A DNA stretch of 51,820 nt, taken from NCBI RefSeq assembly GCF_900108115.1, contig NZ_FTPU01000023.1, forward strand, positions 1-51,820. Direction: 5' to 3'. The notes under the pieces are model-generated. The model did not search any database. It was given only the letters and a program-made list of their open reading frames with translations, and had not been told where the DNA came from. A program made the translations under genes and the position numbers. Numbering within the stretch: position 1 is the first letter of the stretch; the number at the start of each line of letters is the position of its first letter. Source of the DNA: Epilithonimonas bovis DSM 19482 (GTDB taxonomy: Bacteria; Bacteroidota; Bacteroidia; Flavobacteriales; Weeksellaceae). Positions 33,010 to 42,413 of this stretch are shown here, piece after piece.

Positions 33010-33465
33010 TTAACGTTTCAGAATGTCATCAATAATTTTCAGATGATGATTGGTATGAAGGCCTAAAAATTTGAGTGTCGTTTTCTTATCAAAATCACCA
33101 AGAAACGGATGTGTGATAAAGGCTTTTTCCGGCAAAACCTCAATACCTGATAATCGTTCTTTTGCCATAGTGATTAGCTTCCCAATGCTTTCTTTTATCG
33201 GCGTTTCCAGAGGAACAAACTGTGTTGGTGCTTTGATTTTCCCTCGCGGAATGACTCCAAAGTTGAGAAACACAAACTTCTTGATACTGAATTTCGGCTT
33301 ATAATCGTTAGGATTGGTCATCGTCAAACCTTTCAGACTACTGTTGATAATCAATAGAGAATGCTCCAGATGCCAGCCAACGGAAGCCTTGGAAACTCGC
33401 AAATTCACTTGATCAATTTGCGGTATGAGAGATTCTATTTTTTGTAATAATTTTTCTAATTCCAT
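33010..33465 (-). CDS. DUF1569 / DinB-like protein
   Basis: 151 residues, a four-helix bundle of the DinB/YfiT type. Histidines expected for metal binding are seen in VGWHLEHSLLI and LHTNHHLKIIDD. The stop of lpxB at 33465-33467 touches its start, so the two genes are translationally linked (one-base overlap). Biochemical role not known. Confidence 0.75.
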   Translation of the reverse strand: MELEKLLQKIESLIPQIDQVNLRVSKASVGWHLEHSLLIINSSLKGLTMTNPNDYKPKFSIKKFVFLNFGVIPRGKIKAPTQFVPLETPIKESIGKLITMAKERLSGIEVLPEKAFITHPFLGDFDKKTTLKFLGLHTNHHLKIIDDILKR

Positions 33466-34571
33466 TATTTCAGATTTACAATGATTTTCGCAGCATTTTC
33501 GCTTGCACCGTTTCCGCCTAATTTGGTTCTCAGGATTTCATAATCTGTCAGAACCTCATCTCTTTTTTTGGTATTGAGAATCTTGTCAAGTTCTTCAACC
33601 AGATTCTTAGTATTCAGATCATTTTGGATCAGTTCTGTTACTACTTCTTTGTCCATAATCAGGTTGACCAAGGAAATATATTTGATATTCCTGATCAATC
33701 GTTTCCCGATTTCGTAAGAGATTCGGCTTCCTTTGTAGCAGACCACTTCCGGGATATTGAGCAAAGCGGTTTCCAGAGTTGCCGTTCCCGAAGTTACCAG
33801 AGCCGCTTTGGAACATCTGAGCAGATCGTAAGTCCTGTTGGAAACGAAATGCACATCATCATCCACAAATTGTTCATAGAAATCTTTATCAAGGCTTGGC
33901 GCACCGGCAATTACAAATTGATAATCCGGGAAATGATCTCTGACTGATAACATTATTTGCAACATTTTTGATATTTCCTGTTTTCTGGATCCGGGCAAAA
34001 GCGCAATAATCTCTTTATCGTTAAGATGGTTTTCTTTTTTGAATGTTTGACTGTCAATCGGTGGCAATCCTTCGATCGCGTCCAGCAAAGGATGTCCTAC
34101 AAAATGGGCTTCGACCTGATGTTTTTTATAAAAATCTTTCTCGAAAGGAAGGATCACCAACATCTCATCGACATATTTTTTAATCGTTTCCACACGGCCT
34201 TCTTTCCAGGCCCAAAGCTGAGGCGAAATATAATAAACAACTTTGATTCCCAATTCTTTAGCAAACTTGGCAATCCTTAGGTTAAATCCCGGGTAATCTA
34301 CCAAAATCAAAACATCAGGTTTATATGCCTGAATGTCTTTTTTGCAAAATTTGATATTATTGAGAATGGTTTTCAGATTCTGAACAACTTCCAGAAATCC
34401 CATAAAAGCCAGATCACGGTAATGTTTGACCAGCGTCCCACCCTGTTTCTGCATGAGGTCACCACCCCAAAAACGAAATTCTGCATTTTGGTCTTTCTGT
34501 TTAATAGCTTTCATCAGGTTGGAAGCGTGCAGATCACCGGAAGCTTCACCTGCAATTATGTAGTATTTCAT
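33465..34571 (-). CDS. lpxB: Lipid-A-disaccharide synthase
   Basis: Joins UDP-2,3-diacylglucosamine and lipid X to form the lipid A disaccharide at the inner membrane. 368 residues from MKYYIIAGEASGDLHASNLM; 37 upstream codons in frame are not family-like. Further blocks: VDYPGFNLRIAKFAKELGIK, YISPQLWAWKEGRV, ILPFEKDFY, LLPGSRKQEI and TSGTATLETAL. Length is normal. The outer-membrane pathway supports a Gram-negative host. Confidence 0.96.
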   Translation of the reverse strand: MKYYIIAGEASGDLHASNLMKAIKQKDQNAEFRFWGGDLMQKQGGTLVKHYRDLAFMGFLEVVQNLKTILNNIKFCKKDIQAYKPDVLILVDYPGFNLRIAKFAKELGIKVVYYISPQLWAWKEGRVETIKKYVDEMLVILPFEKDFYKKHQVEAHFVGHPLLDAIEGLPPIDSQTFKKENHLNDKEIIALLPGSRKQEISKMLQIMLSVRDHFPDYQFVIAGAPSLDKDFYEQFVDDDVHFVSNRTYDLLRCSKAALVTSGTATLETALLNIPEVVCYKGSRISYEIGKRLIRNIKYISLVNLIMDKEVVTELIQNDLNTKNLVEELDKILNTKKRDEVLTDYEILRTKLGGNGASENAAKIIVNLK

Positions 34572-34701
34572 AGATGTTGATTTATTGGCTGGAAGATGGA
34601 TGTCGGAAGGTGGAAGTTTTTTCGGTTTTTTGTCATTTCGTAGAAATCTCAACGGATTCAAAGTTAATGAATTTTCGGGCAATGCGTTTTTGAAAGTTTT
34701 G

Positions 34702-34709
34702 TATCTTTG
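34702..34709 (+). promoter_or_regulatory. -7 element before the HEPN-like gene
   Basis: TATCTTTG matches TAnnTTTG, nine bases before the ATG at 34718. A -33 TTG at a suitable distance is not seen. Confidence 0.4.
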
Positions 34710-34717
34710 AAAGTCTG

Positions 34718-35269
34718 ATGAAAAAACAATTTGACATAGCTAAAGACGAATATGAAAGAGAAGACGATAGTGGAAGGCATCGGCTAATTTATGCATATTT
34801 TGGGGTTGCCATTTATTTTGGACAATGTTTAGAAGAAACATTATCAATTATGCTTTGGACAAGTAAAATATTCAATAAAAAAATCAAGACCAACAAAGAA
34901 ATTAACAATATTATTGATGAGGTTTAGAACTCTAAAAAAACAATGGGCAATTTCATTAATGAGGTCAAGCAAAACTATAGTTTGAACAGTGAGATAGTTG
35001 ACCAACTTAACAAGATCCTTTGCATAAGGAATTATTTGGCACATAAATACTTCAAACTACATATTGAAAAATTCTATTCTGAAATTGGGCAGATTGAAAT
35101 GATTAAGTATTTCTGTGATTTCATAGACGACACCGAACTATTAGATGAACGATTGAAAGAATATTATACAAAATATACTGATAAACTCGGTCTAACAAAA
35201 GAAAAAATTGAACAACTGGTAGTTAAAATGAAAGAACAAGAACTTAGGCGGACAGCAGTAAATGAATAA
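34718..35269 (+). pseudogene. HEPN-like gene interrupted by one in-frame stop
   Basis: Two open stretches (34718-34927 and from 34943) lie in the same frame and are separated only by TAG at 34925-34927. Read through, they give a 183-residue helical protein, MKKQFDIAKDEYEREDDSGR to QELRRTAVNE. LCIRNYLAHKYF contains R-x4-H, the motif of HEPN RNase or toxin domains. The stop is one base from CAG or AAG, so this is probably a recent nonsense mutation or a sequencing error. A second product starting at the ATG at 34943 is possible and would keep the R-x4-H motif. Confidence 0.6.
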
Positions 35270-35348
35270 CATAATAGTATAGGTATTAATAAAATTGAGC
35301 AATAACTTCGTATTCAATTTTTATATATCTTTAACTACAATTTTAAAA

Positions 35349-36155
35349 ATGAATAGAGAATATTTTCTAATAAATAATATTGATAAGATTGGTAAATTTT
35401 ACGTTCATTATGGTAGTATATATGACCACCCAAATGATTCATTAAAAAGAGCCGTTTTTAAATTTTTAAAACGCAAAAATAATAATTATTATATTCCCGG
35501 ATACAAAACCTATAATAATAAATTTCATCGGTGTCCAATCACTTCAAATTTTGTACAAATAAATTATATTGTGGAGTATAAAACAGTCGATGAAAAAATA
35601 TTAGAAGCTGAATTAATAATTTTTTCCAAAGATTTTTCTGAACATAGAAAAATAAATGTTAAATTAAAGTCTAAAAATAGTTTTCGCCCAGTAGACATAA
35701 TGGACATTAATAATATAGTTAATACAATCAATGAATATGCTTCTTATGAAAATAATATTTTTGATTTAGACGAAAGTTATTTTCAAAATAAATTTACAAT
35801 AAAAAAATTAGAATTATATGATTTAGCGGAAATAATAAATTCCCTTAATTTTGAATGGAAATCCGAAAGGATTTATAGATTTAAGAGTGATGATTTAGTG
35901 TGTCAAGAGTATATAATTGATGATCTCCCTAAAAGTCAATATTTAATATCATTATTTATTCAGATTATTAAGGAGTCTAGAATTGTTGATAGAGTTGAAC
36001 TACAATATGGGAAAATAAGAACTAAAATTTATTCAGAAGATTTTGGGCTGAAAATACCTGAACAGATTACAGAAATATTGAAACTTAAAATACTCGCCTT
36101 GTTTGACCCGATAACAGAGAAAAACGAAAGAATAAAAAAATGTCCCAAGATTTAG
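35349..36155 (+). CDS. Hypothetical protein of an AT-rich islet
   Basis: 268 residues from the ATG at 35349 (MNREYFLINNIDKIGKFYVH); a TTG 18 codons upstream would also be open. Rich in Asn, Ile, Lys and Tyr, with no signal peptide or membrane helix. The DNA is clearly more AT-rich than the surrounding core genes, as in recently acquired genes. Its 3' end overlaps the DUF2480 gene by 16 bases. I do not recognise a family. It follows the HEPN-like gene on the same strand. Confidence 0.65.
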   Translation: MNREYFLINNIDKIGKFYVHYGSIYDHPNDSLKRAVFKFLKRKNNNYYIPGYKTYNNKFHRCPITSNFVQINYIVEYKTVDEKILEAELIIFSKDFSEHRKINVKLKSKNSFRPVDIMDINNIVNTINEYASYENNIFDLDESYFQNKFTIKKLELYDLAEIINSLNFEWKSERIYRFKSDDLVCQEYIIDDLPKSQYLISLFIQIIKESRIVDRVELQYGKIRTKIYSEDFGLKIPEQITEILKLKILALFDPITEKNERIKKCPKI

Positions 36156-36649
36156 AAATAAAAAACAAAGTTGCAGAAAGCGGACTCATCAATTTCGATA
36201 TTTCCGATCTGGTTCCGAAGGGAAAACGCTTGGGAATTGACATCAAAGATTTTCTTTGGGAAGGTATGATCCTGAAAGAAAAAGACTTCCGCGAAAAAAT
36301 TAAAAATATTGATGTACAGATCTATCAGGACGCCTATGTTTACATCTATTGTTCTGCGGATGTCATCATCCCTCTCTGGGCGTATTTCCTCATTACAGCG
36401 CAAATTACAGATGTGGCAAAAAAAATAGTTTTTGGAAACCGCGAAGACCTGGAAGTTTTGCTGATGCATAACGCAATCCAAACATACGATTTTTCTGAAA
36501 TGAGGGATAAACGTGTTCTGGTAAAGGGCTGCAGTGACGAACTGATCCCTAACAATGCCTATGTAGAACTGGTAGAGCAACTGAAACCGCTGGTAAAGTC
36601 TCTCATGTTTGGTGAGGCCTGCAGCAATGTTCCTATTTTTAAAAATTAG
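36140..36649 (+). CDS. DUF2480 family protein
   Basis: 169 residues, matching the Bacteroidota-specific DUF2480 family over its length: GLINFDISDLVPKGKRLGID, YQDAYVYIYCSADVIIPLWA, DKRVLVKGCSD and the C-terminal LMFGEACSNVPIFKN. Cytosolic, function unknown, usually conserved in core genomes. Its start lies inside the 3' end of the AT-rich gene, so that gene arrived next to an existing core gene. Confidence 0.85.
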   Translation: MSQDLEIKNKVAESGLINFDISDLVPKGKRLGIDIKDFLWEGMILKEKDFREKIKNIDVQIYQDAYVYIYCSADVIIPLWAYFLITAQITDVAKKIVFGNREDLEVLLMHNAIQTYDFSEMRDKRVLVKGCSDELIPNNAYVELVEQLKPLVKSLMFGEACSNVPIFKN

Positions 36650-36732
36650 GTGTGAAGGATAATTTTTTGTAACTTCAATTTCTGCTTTTTTTCCAAAGCA
36701 GTTTTTTTTGTTTAATTAATTTCCAAGTACAT

Positions 36733-37203
36733 ATGTCATTTCAGGAAGAATTTATGAGACGGGCGATTGCCTGCTCCTGCGAAAATATAAAACTGGGCGG
36801 CGGGCCATTTGGTGCGGTGATTGTAAAGGACGGTAAAATTGTTGCCGAAGGTGCTAATAAGGTAACCATTAATAATGATCCAACGGCACATGCAGAAGTA
36901 ATGGCCATCCGAAATGCTGCCAAAAACCTCAACGATTTTAATCTCTCCGGTTGCGAAATTTACACTTCCTGTGAGCCTTGTCCGATGTGTTTGAGCGCCA
37001 TTTACTGGGCAAGAATTGATAAAATATGGTATGCCAATACCAAAACTGATGCAAAAAATATCGGTTTTGATGATTCATTTATCTATGACGAAGTAAAATT
37101 ACCTCTGGAGGAAAGAGCCATTCCTATCACCCAGCTATTGCGGGAAGAAGGGCTACAAGCCTTCAAACAATGGGAACAAAAAGAAGACAAAACCGAATAT
37201 TGA
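36733..37203 (+). CDS. guaD: Guanine deaminase (cytidine-deaminase fold)
   Basis: Converts guanine to xanthine and ammonia. 156 residues, as in Bacillus GuaD. Zinc and catalytic sites: His53 and Glu55 in PTAHAEV, and Cys83 and Cys86 in SCEPCPMC. The C-terminal GFDDSFIYDEV, PLEERAIP and FKQWEQKEDKTEY segments match guanine deaminases rather than tRNA adenosine deaminases. Single gene. Confidence 0.9.
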   Translation: MSFQEEFMRRAIACSCENIKLGGGPFGAVIVKDGKIVAEGANKVTINNDPTAHAEVMAIRNAAKNLNDFNLSGCEIYTSCEPCPMCLSAIYWARIDKIWYANTKTDAKNIGFDDSFIYDEVKLPLEERAIPITQLLREEGLQAFKQWEQKEDKTEY

Positions 37204-37320
37204 TAAAATCCAAATAATGGTAACAATCAGTTAGTCAAAAATTTAACACTTTTAATCTTAAGCAGTTATAATAAGTTAAATATACAGTTTGCGGTTTTAA
37301 AGCCTATAGCCATAAGCTAA

Positions 37321-37350
37321 TTGCTATTAGCTGCATATTGTTTATCTTTG
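37321..37350 (+). promoter_or_regulatory. Promoter of the DUF937 gene
   Basis: TTG (37321-37323), 19 bases, TATCTTTG (37343-37350): an exact Bacteroidota consensus 24 bases before the ATG. Confidence 0.75.
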
Positions 37351-37373
37351 ATAACATTTAAAAAACATAAATT

Positions 37374-38027
37374 ATGAGTTTACTAGACCTTATCACAGGC
37401 AGCACCGGGAATCAGGTGGCACAACAGGCAGAGAACAAATTCGGGATCAGCAAAAACCAGATTATTGCTTTGCTGGCAGTAGCTGCACCACTGGTTATCA
37501 GCTATCTTAGAAAAAAATCAGAAGACCCAAAAGAAGCCGATGCGCTTAACAATGCTTTGGACAAAGACCACAACGGCAGCATTCTTACAGATCCTTCACA
37601 AGCACTTAACAGAGAACAAGAAGGCAATTCTATTCTTGACCATATTTTTGGAGGACAAAAAACCACAGTTGAAAACCAACTTTCTCAAAACACCGGCATA
37701 TCTTCGGATAAAATCGGGCCGGTTTTGGCAATGTTAGCACCGGTCATCATGGGCTATATTGGCCAGCAAAAACAGGCCAACAATGTTACTTCATCAGGAG
37801 GACTGGGAGATTTATTAAGTGGTATTCTTGGTAGCTCTTCTCAGCAGACACAAGCTTCAGATAATCCTTTAAGCAATATTCTAGGTAGCGTTCTTGGTGG
37901 AGCAGCTCAATCTTCAGGTGGAGGATTAGGCGATATCCTGGGAAGTGTGTTAGGTGGCGGAAACCAGCAGCAATCTCAACAACAGGGCGGTATTGGCGGC
38001 CTTTTGGGCAGCATTTTTGGAAAATAA
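37374..38027 (+). CDS. DUF937 (YidB-like) protein
   Basis: 217 residues. The DUF937 part has MSLLDLITGSTGNQVAQQAE, IIALLAVAAPLVISYL and DHNGSILTDPSQALN. The C-terminal third is a low-complexity region with repeats of LG(D/S)(L/I)LGS(I/V)LGG and runs of Gly, Ser and Gln. No signal peptide is evident. Function not established. Confidence 0.85.
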   Translation: MSLLDLITGSTGNQVAQQAENKFGISKNQIIALLAVAAPLVISYLRKKSEDPKEADALNNALDKDHNGSILTDPSQALNREQEGNSILDHIFGGQKTTVENQLSQNTGISSDKIGPVLAMLAPVIMGYIGQQKQANNVTSSGGLGDLLSGILGSSSQQTQASDNPLSNILGSVLGGAAQSSGGGLGDILGSVLGGGNQQQSQQQGGIGGLLGSIFGK

Positions 38028-38090
38028 TGATAATTAAAAGATCTCGCTGGTAAACATAACCCGTTTATTACTGAGATTATGAACAATATA

Positions 38091-38120
38091 AAAGCCGAAG
38101 GTTATTCTTCGGCTTTTTTG
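38091..38120. terminator. Bidirectional terminator between DUF937 and THX genes
   Basis: AAAGCCGAAG (38091-38100) and CTTCGGCTTT (38107-38116) form a perfect ten-pair stem followed by a T run. It overlaps the stop of the THX gene. Confidence 0.8.
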
Positions 38121-38320
38121 GTTTGTTTTACTTTAGGTTTTTCTTCTTTTTCAGAAGGTTTTTCGGCTTTAGGCTTTGCAACTTTAGTTTTAGGTGTTGC
38201 AACATCCTTTACAGGTTTCTCCACGACAGCTATCGGTTTGGAAGATTTTCTGGGTCTTGTTTTGCCGTAGCTTCCGCGCACCCTTTTGCCCTTGGTAGAT
38301 TTTTGATCACCTTTTCCCAT
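38102..38320 (-). CDS. 30S ribosomal protein THX
   Basis: 72 residues. The start MGKGDQKSTKGKRVRGSYGK and TRPRKSS match the THX family, a short basic peptide of the small subunit first known from Thermus and common in Bacteroidota. The part after residue 30 is a Lys/Glu/Pro-rich extension, longer than in Thermus (26 residues). Confidence 0.85.
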   Translation of the reverse strand: MGKGDQKSTKGKRVRGSYGKTRPRKSSKPIAVVEKPVKDVATPKTKVAKPKAEKPSEKEEKPKVKQTKKAEE

Positions 38321-38685
38321 AATAATTAAGTATTTGATTATTACGAATTTATGAATTAATTTTTAAACCGCCAATTATCTGGGCGTATCCCTCGCCAACG
38401 CGTTGGGCAGCCGCTCGGGTCGGGCTGTCCGTTTCTATCTTTTTTGTCATTGCGCACGAAGTGAAGCAATCTGTTGAACTTTTCAGAAATCGCAATAACA
38501 AAAAAGGATATCCACTTCCATCCCTTACGTGCTTCGCCAGGATTGTTCACTTTGATAAAGTTTAAATCTTCGACAAAGTTTTCGTACTTAGAAAAATTAA
38601 TTCCTCACAAAATCTTATCTTTGCATTCGGAAATTGGGCAACTAAAAGTCTAATATCTAAAGTCTAACATCTAACATCTAAAAAA
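38321..38685. other. Intergenic region with repeat copy and aspS promoter
   Basis: No coding frame is supported. It holds the dispersed repeat (38383-38530) and, at 38616-38623, TATCTTTG, a good -7 element for aspS but without a clear TTG upstream. Confidence 0.55.
38383..38530 (+). repeat. Dispersed repeat family A with a nested hairpin
   Basis: Same outer parts as the copy at 28329-28440 (TCCCTCGCCA, CTCGGGTCGGGCTGTCCGTT, AAAAGGAT, CCACTTCCATCCCT). The internal stem is longer: ATCTTTTTTGTCATTGCG (38437-38454) pairs with CGCAATAACAAAAAAGGAT (38491-38509). The interior carries TTGTCATTGCG followed by GAAGCAATCT, a second repeat type. Confidence 0.65.
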
Positions 38686-40440
38686 ATGTTCCGTACACAT
38701 ACCAACGGCGAATTATCGCTGGCCAATCTTAATGAAAAAGTAACACTTTCCGGCTGGGTGCAAACCATCCGGGACAAAGGTTTTGTAATTTGGATTGATT
38801 TGCGGGACCGTTATGGCATTACACAATTGGTATTAGATGAGGAAAGAACTTCCCGAGAACTGCTGGATTCAGTAAAAAACTTAGGCCGCGAATTTGTGAT
38901 TCAGGCAGAAGGCACTGTCATCGAAAGGGCGTCTAAAAATCCAAAAATCCCAACCGGCGACATCGAGATTTTGGTTGAAAAACTAACCATCCTTAATGAA
39001 GCTCAGTTACCACCTTTTACCATAGAAGATGAGACAGATGGCGGTGAAGAGCTGAGAATGAAATACAGATATCTTGACATCCGAAGAAATCCTGTAAAAG
39101 ACAAACTAATTTTCCGCCACAAGATGGCGCAAAAAGTGAGAAACTATTTGTCTAGCGAAGGTTTTATTGAGGTAGAAACGCCCGTATTGATCAAATCTAC
39201 ACCAGAAGGTGCAAGAGATTTCGTGGTTCCAAGCAGAATGAATCCGGGGCAGTTTTATGCTTTGCCACAATCACCACAGACTTTCAAACAATTACTAATG
39301 ATTGGCGGGATGGACCGTTATTTCCAGATTGTAAAATGTTTCCGTGACGAGGATTTGCGTGCCGACAGACAGCCCGAATTTACCCAGATCGATTGCGAAA
39401 TGTCTTTTGTTGAACAGGAAGATATTATGAATGTTTTCGAAGGTTTGGCAAAAAACCTTTTGGAAGATATCACAGGAAAACAATTCGGAGATTTCCCAAG
39501 AATGACATTTGCCGATGCTATGCAAAAATACGGGAACGATAAACCCGATATCCGCTTTGGAATGGAATTCACAGAACTTAATGAACTGGTAAAAGGAAAA
39601 GACTTCAAGATATTTGATGAAGCAGAATTGGTTGTCGGCATCAATGTAGAAGGTTGCGCAGATTACACAAGAAAACAAATTGATGAACTGATCGATTGGG
39701 TAAAACGGCCGCAGATTGGCGCAACAGGAATGGTTTGGATCAAATTCCAAAACGATGGTGTTATCACTTCATCGGTTAATAAATTTTATTCAGAAGAAGA
39801 CCTGAGGAAAATAGCTGAAAAATTCGGAGCAAAAGCAGGAGACCTTATATTGGTCATGAGCGGAAATGCCGATAAAGTAAGACCTCAGCTTTCTGCCTTA
39901 AGAATGGAACTTGGAAATAGACTTGGCCTGAGAAAAGGAAACGAATTTGCACCACTTTGGGTTGTGGATTTTCCTCTCTTGGAATGGGATGAGGAAACCG
40001 GCAGATACCACGCAATGCACCATCCATTTACATCGCCTAAAACCGAAGACTTTAGTTTACTGGAAACTGATCCTGGGAAAGTAAGAGCCAATGCTTACGA
40101 TTTAGTCCTTAATGGTAACGAAATTGGAGGAGGTTCTATCCGTATTTTTGATAAAAATTTGCAATCAAAAATGTTTGATTTGCTAGGTTTTACCAAAGAA
40201 GATGCAGAAGCGCAGTTCGGATTCCTGATGAACGCGTTCAAATATGGCGCTCCGCCTCACGGAGGTTTGGCTTTCGGATTTGACCGATTGGTTGCTATTT
40301 TAGATGGAAATGAGGTAATACGGGATTATATCGCTTTCCCAAAAAATAATTCCGGTAGAGATGTGATGATCGATGCGCCGGCACCCATCCATCAGGAACA
40401 ACTCAACGAATTGGAACTGAAATTAGATTTAAAATCATAA
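38686..40440 (+). CDS. aspS: Aspartyl-tRNA synthetase
   Basis: Charges tRNA-Asp. 584 residues in the bacterial class II layout: N-terminal anticodon-binding OB fold ([20 protein letters not shown]), catalytic core with [20 protein letters not shown] (motif 1), [19 protein letters not shown] (motif 2), an inserted GAD domain (about 280-410), and [15 protein letters not shown] (motif 3). The GAD insertion marks the bacterial type. It is followed by a hairpin terminator shared with the convergent response-regulator gene. Confidence 0.97.
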   Translation: MFRTHTNGELSLANLNEKVTLSGWVQTIRDKGFVIWIDLRDRYGITQLVLDEERTSRELLDSVKNLGREFVIQAEGTVIERASKNPKIPTGDIEILVEKLTILNEAQLPPFTIEDETDGGEELRMKYRYLDIRRNPVKDKLIFRHKMAQKVRNYLSSEGFIEVETPVLIKSTPEGARDFVVPSRMNPGQFYALPQSPQTFKQLLMIGGMDRYFQIVKCFRDEDLRADRQPEFTQIDCEMSFVEQEDIMNVFEGLAKNLLEDITGKQFGDFPRMTFADAMQKYGNDKPDIRFGMEFTELNELVKGKDFKIFDEAELVVGINVEGCADYTRKQIDELIDWVKRPQIGATGMVWIKFQNDGVITSSVNKFYSEEDLRKIAEKFGAKAGDLILVMSGNADKVRPQLSALRMELGNRLGLRKGNEFAPLWVVDFPLLEWDEETGRYHAMHHPFTSPKTEDFSLLETDPGKVRANAYDLVLNGNEIGGGSIRIFDKNLQSKMFDLLGFTKEDAEAQFGFLMNAFKYGAPPHGGLAFGFDRLVAILDGNEVIRDYIAFPKNNSGRDVMIDAPAPIHQEQLNELELKLDLKS

Positions 40441-40442
40441 AA

Positions 40443-40477
40443 TAAAAGCGAGGAAATTTTTCTTCGCTTTTTTATTT
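40443..40477. terminator. aspS terminator
   Basis: AAAAGCGAGGA and TCTTCGCTTTT form a stem with one G-U pair, followed by TTATTTTTA. Confidence 0.75.
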
Positions 40478-40485
40478 TTAAGAAA

Positions 40486-41190
40486 TCACATTCCCAATAA
40501 TTTACGAAGCTCATCCTTTTTATTCACGGAAACAGAAATAGATTTTCCGTTCAGTAATTCCACCATATTTCCGTGGATACTTCTTACAAAATCAAGATTA
40601 AGGATAAATGAACGCTGAATTCTAAAGAATTTTTTGTTTTGCAAATTCTCTTCCATTGCAGTGAGCGTCATTTGGGTCGAATAGATTTCCGATGTCGTCA
40701 CTACATTCAAATAGTCACCTTGAGCTTCGATGTATAAAATTTCTGATAATAAGATTTTGATAATTTTCCCTTCAGATTTAATAAAGATTTTGTCATTTTC
40801 ATTTTGTGAATTAGTAGAATCCCTTTTTAAATCAATGTGATTTTTAGCTTTTTGAATAGCTTTCAAAAATCGGTCAAAACGAACCGGTTTTACCAAATAA
40901 TCTGTCGCTCCTGTATCAAAACCGTCCAAAGCGAACTCACGATAAGCGGTAATAAAAATAAAAACTGGCGGATTTTCTAATGTCCGCAAGAAATCCAGAC
41001 CATTTATTTTTGGCATTTCAATATCACTGAAAACAAGGTCTACAGGATTTTCTTCCAGAAAAGATAAAGCCGTCACAGGGTTTTCAAAAATCCCCAGAAT
41101 ATTGAGGTATGAAACTTCTTTTGCGAAAGATTCTACGAGGTCTCTGCCAAGTGGTTCGTCATCGATAATGATGCAATTTATTTTTTCCAT
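40486..41190 (-). CDS. LytTR-family response regulator
   Basis: 234 residues. Receiver domain 1-120 with acidic IIDDEP, phospho-acceptor Asp in VFSDIEMPKING and Lys in YLVKPVRF; LytTR DNA-binding domain from about 135 (FIKSEGKIIKILLSEILYIE, GDYLNVVT, FFRIQRSFILNL). It follows the sensor kinase with a TAATG overlap. Target genes are unknown; the neighbouring CPBP gene, co-oriented upstream, is a possible partner. Confidence 0.93.
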   Translation of the reverse strand: MEKINCIIIDDEPLGRDLVESFAKEVSYLNILGIFENPVTALSFLEENPVDLVFSDIEMPKINGLDFLRTLENPPVFIFITAYREFALDGFDTGATDYLVKPVRFDRFLKAIQKAKNHIDLKRDSTNSQNENDKIFIKSEGKIIKILLSEILYIEAQGDYLNVVTTSEIYSTQMTLTAMEENLQNKKFFRIQRSFILNLDFVRSIHGNMVELLNGKSISVSVNKKDELRKLLGM

Positions 41191-42353
41191 TATTTGATTA
41201 AATTGATGGTTAACTTCACTTTAAAAATATTCTGCGAGCTAAAAATTTCTAATTTAAAATTGTTCGGATAGATGAGCTGGAGCCGTTTCTTCACATTTTC
41301 AATTCCGATTCCGCCGTGACTGTTTTCGTTTTTAATTTCTTCAAAATCATTCTCTATCACAAAAATAAAATTTCCGTTTTCAATTTTTATATTAAGATTT
41401 AAAAAACCTGATTCTTTTGATTTTAAACCATATTTAAAAGCATTTTCTATGAACGTGAAACTCAGAAGTGGCGCAATCTTTAAACCCATACAATCTCTTT
41501 CAGTAGGAAATTCATAATGAATTTTTCTATCGGCAGAATAACGCATTTTTTCGAGCTCGAAATAGTTTTTAACAAATTCTATTTCTTTCCATAATTCTAG
41601 TTTTTCGCTGTTCGATTCGTATAAAGTATAACTCATTGTGTCGGAAAGATTGAGAATCACTTCGGGAACCGCGTTATCTTTTTTAAGACTTAAACTATAT
41701 AAATTATTCAAAGTATTAAATAGAAAATGGGGATTAAGCTGAGATTTCAAAAAGTCTTTTTCAATATTGATGTTTTGGATTTCGAGGAGATTTTTTTGGT
41801 TTTGAATCTTAATCGTTCGGCTGTAAAGTTTAGATATTTCAAATAAGATTTTAACAAAAAAGAAAGGCGATAAAAGCGAAATGAAGATAATCGCCTGAGA
41901 AATTATCCTATTCAAAGAGATAGCTTCCCAAAAAGTTTGATTTGCACTTGCCGTAATCGCACCTTTCAATTCGCCTTCTAAAATTTCAAATCCTAAATGA
42001 TGATAAGTAATAGAAAAAAGATAAGTTGATAATAACCAAATAATTATAAGAACAGGAAAGCTTACAATCAAATAAAATACTGCAAATCCGAATGATAATT
42101 TTAGAACTTTTGGAAGAAGCAAATAGAAGAAAATATAGAAAACAATCATATTGACAACGCACATCCGAAGTGTCAGGATGAAACTGTTGAAATACGTGAG
42201 CTGATAAGCCAATCTGTAACTTAAAAATAACAAAAAAGCAAAACTCAACCACATTAAAGAATGGAAAATCACTCTTTTTTGTTGGGTGTAAAATTGCTCA
42301 AAATCAAATTCACCAACGCGTTTGGTAAAATAATTTGAAGATATTTTTTGCAT
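41190..42353 (-). CDS. LytS-type sensor histidine kinase
   Basis: 387 residues. Four transmembrane helices in the first 190 residues, then the His_kinase domain with the phospho-accepting His in LKSQLNPHFLFNTLNNLYSL and the ATPase region (IAPLLSFTFIENAFKYG, HGGIGIENVKKRLQLIY). It works with the LytTR regulator encoded directly downstream. Signal unknown. Confidence 0.93.
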   Translation of the reverse strand: MQKISSNYFTKRVGEFDFEQFYTQQKRVIFHSLMWLSFAFLLFLSYRLAYQLTYFNSFILTLRMCVVNMIVFYIFFYLLLPKVLKLSFGFAVFYLIVSFPVLIIIWLLSTYLFSITYHHLGFEILEGELKGAITASANQTFWEAISLNRIISQAIIFISLLSPFFFVKILFEISKLYSRTIKIQNQKNLLEIQNINIEKDFLKSQLNPHFLFNTLNNLYSLSLKKDNAVPEVILNLSDTMSYTLYESNSEKLELWKEIEFVKNYFELEKMRYSADRKIHYEFPTERDCMGLKIAPLLSFTFIENAFKYGLKSKESGFLNLNIKIENGNFIFVIENDFEEIKNENSHGGIGIENVKKRLQLIYPNNFKLEIFSSQNIFKVKLTINLIK

Positions 42354-42364
42354 AATTTTTAATT

Positions 42365-42402
42365 GAAAAACAGCTCCAAAGATAGCTTTTTGAAGCTGTT
42401 TG
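42365..42402 (-). terminator. Terminator after the CPBP protease gene
   Basis: On the minus strand AAACAGCTTC and GGAGCTGTTT form a stem followed by TTCAATT. It separates the CPBP gene from the sensor kinase start, so these are probably different transcripts. Confidence 0.55.
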
Positions 42403-42413
42403 ATTGGTGGTTT

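Noticed and set aside
36733-37203. tRNA adenosine deaminase TadA
   Set aside because: Length 156 and the GFDDSFIYDEV and FKQWEQKEDKTEY segments match guanine deaminase better.
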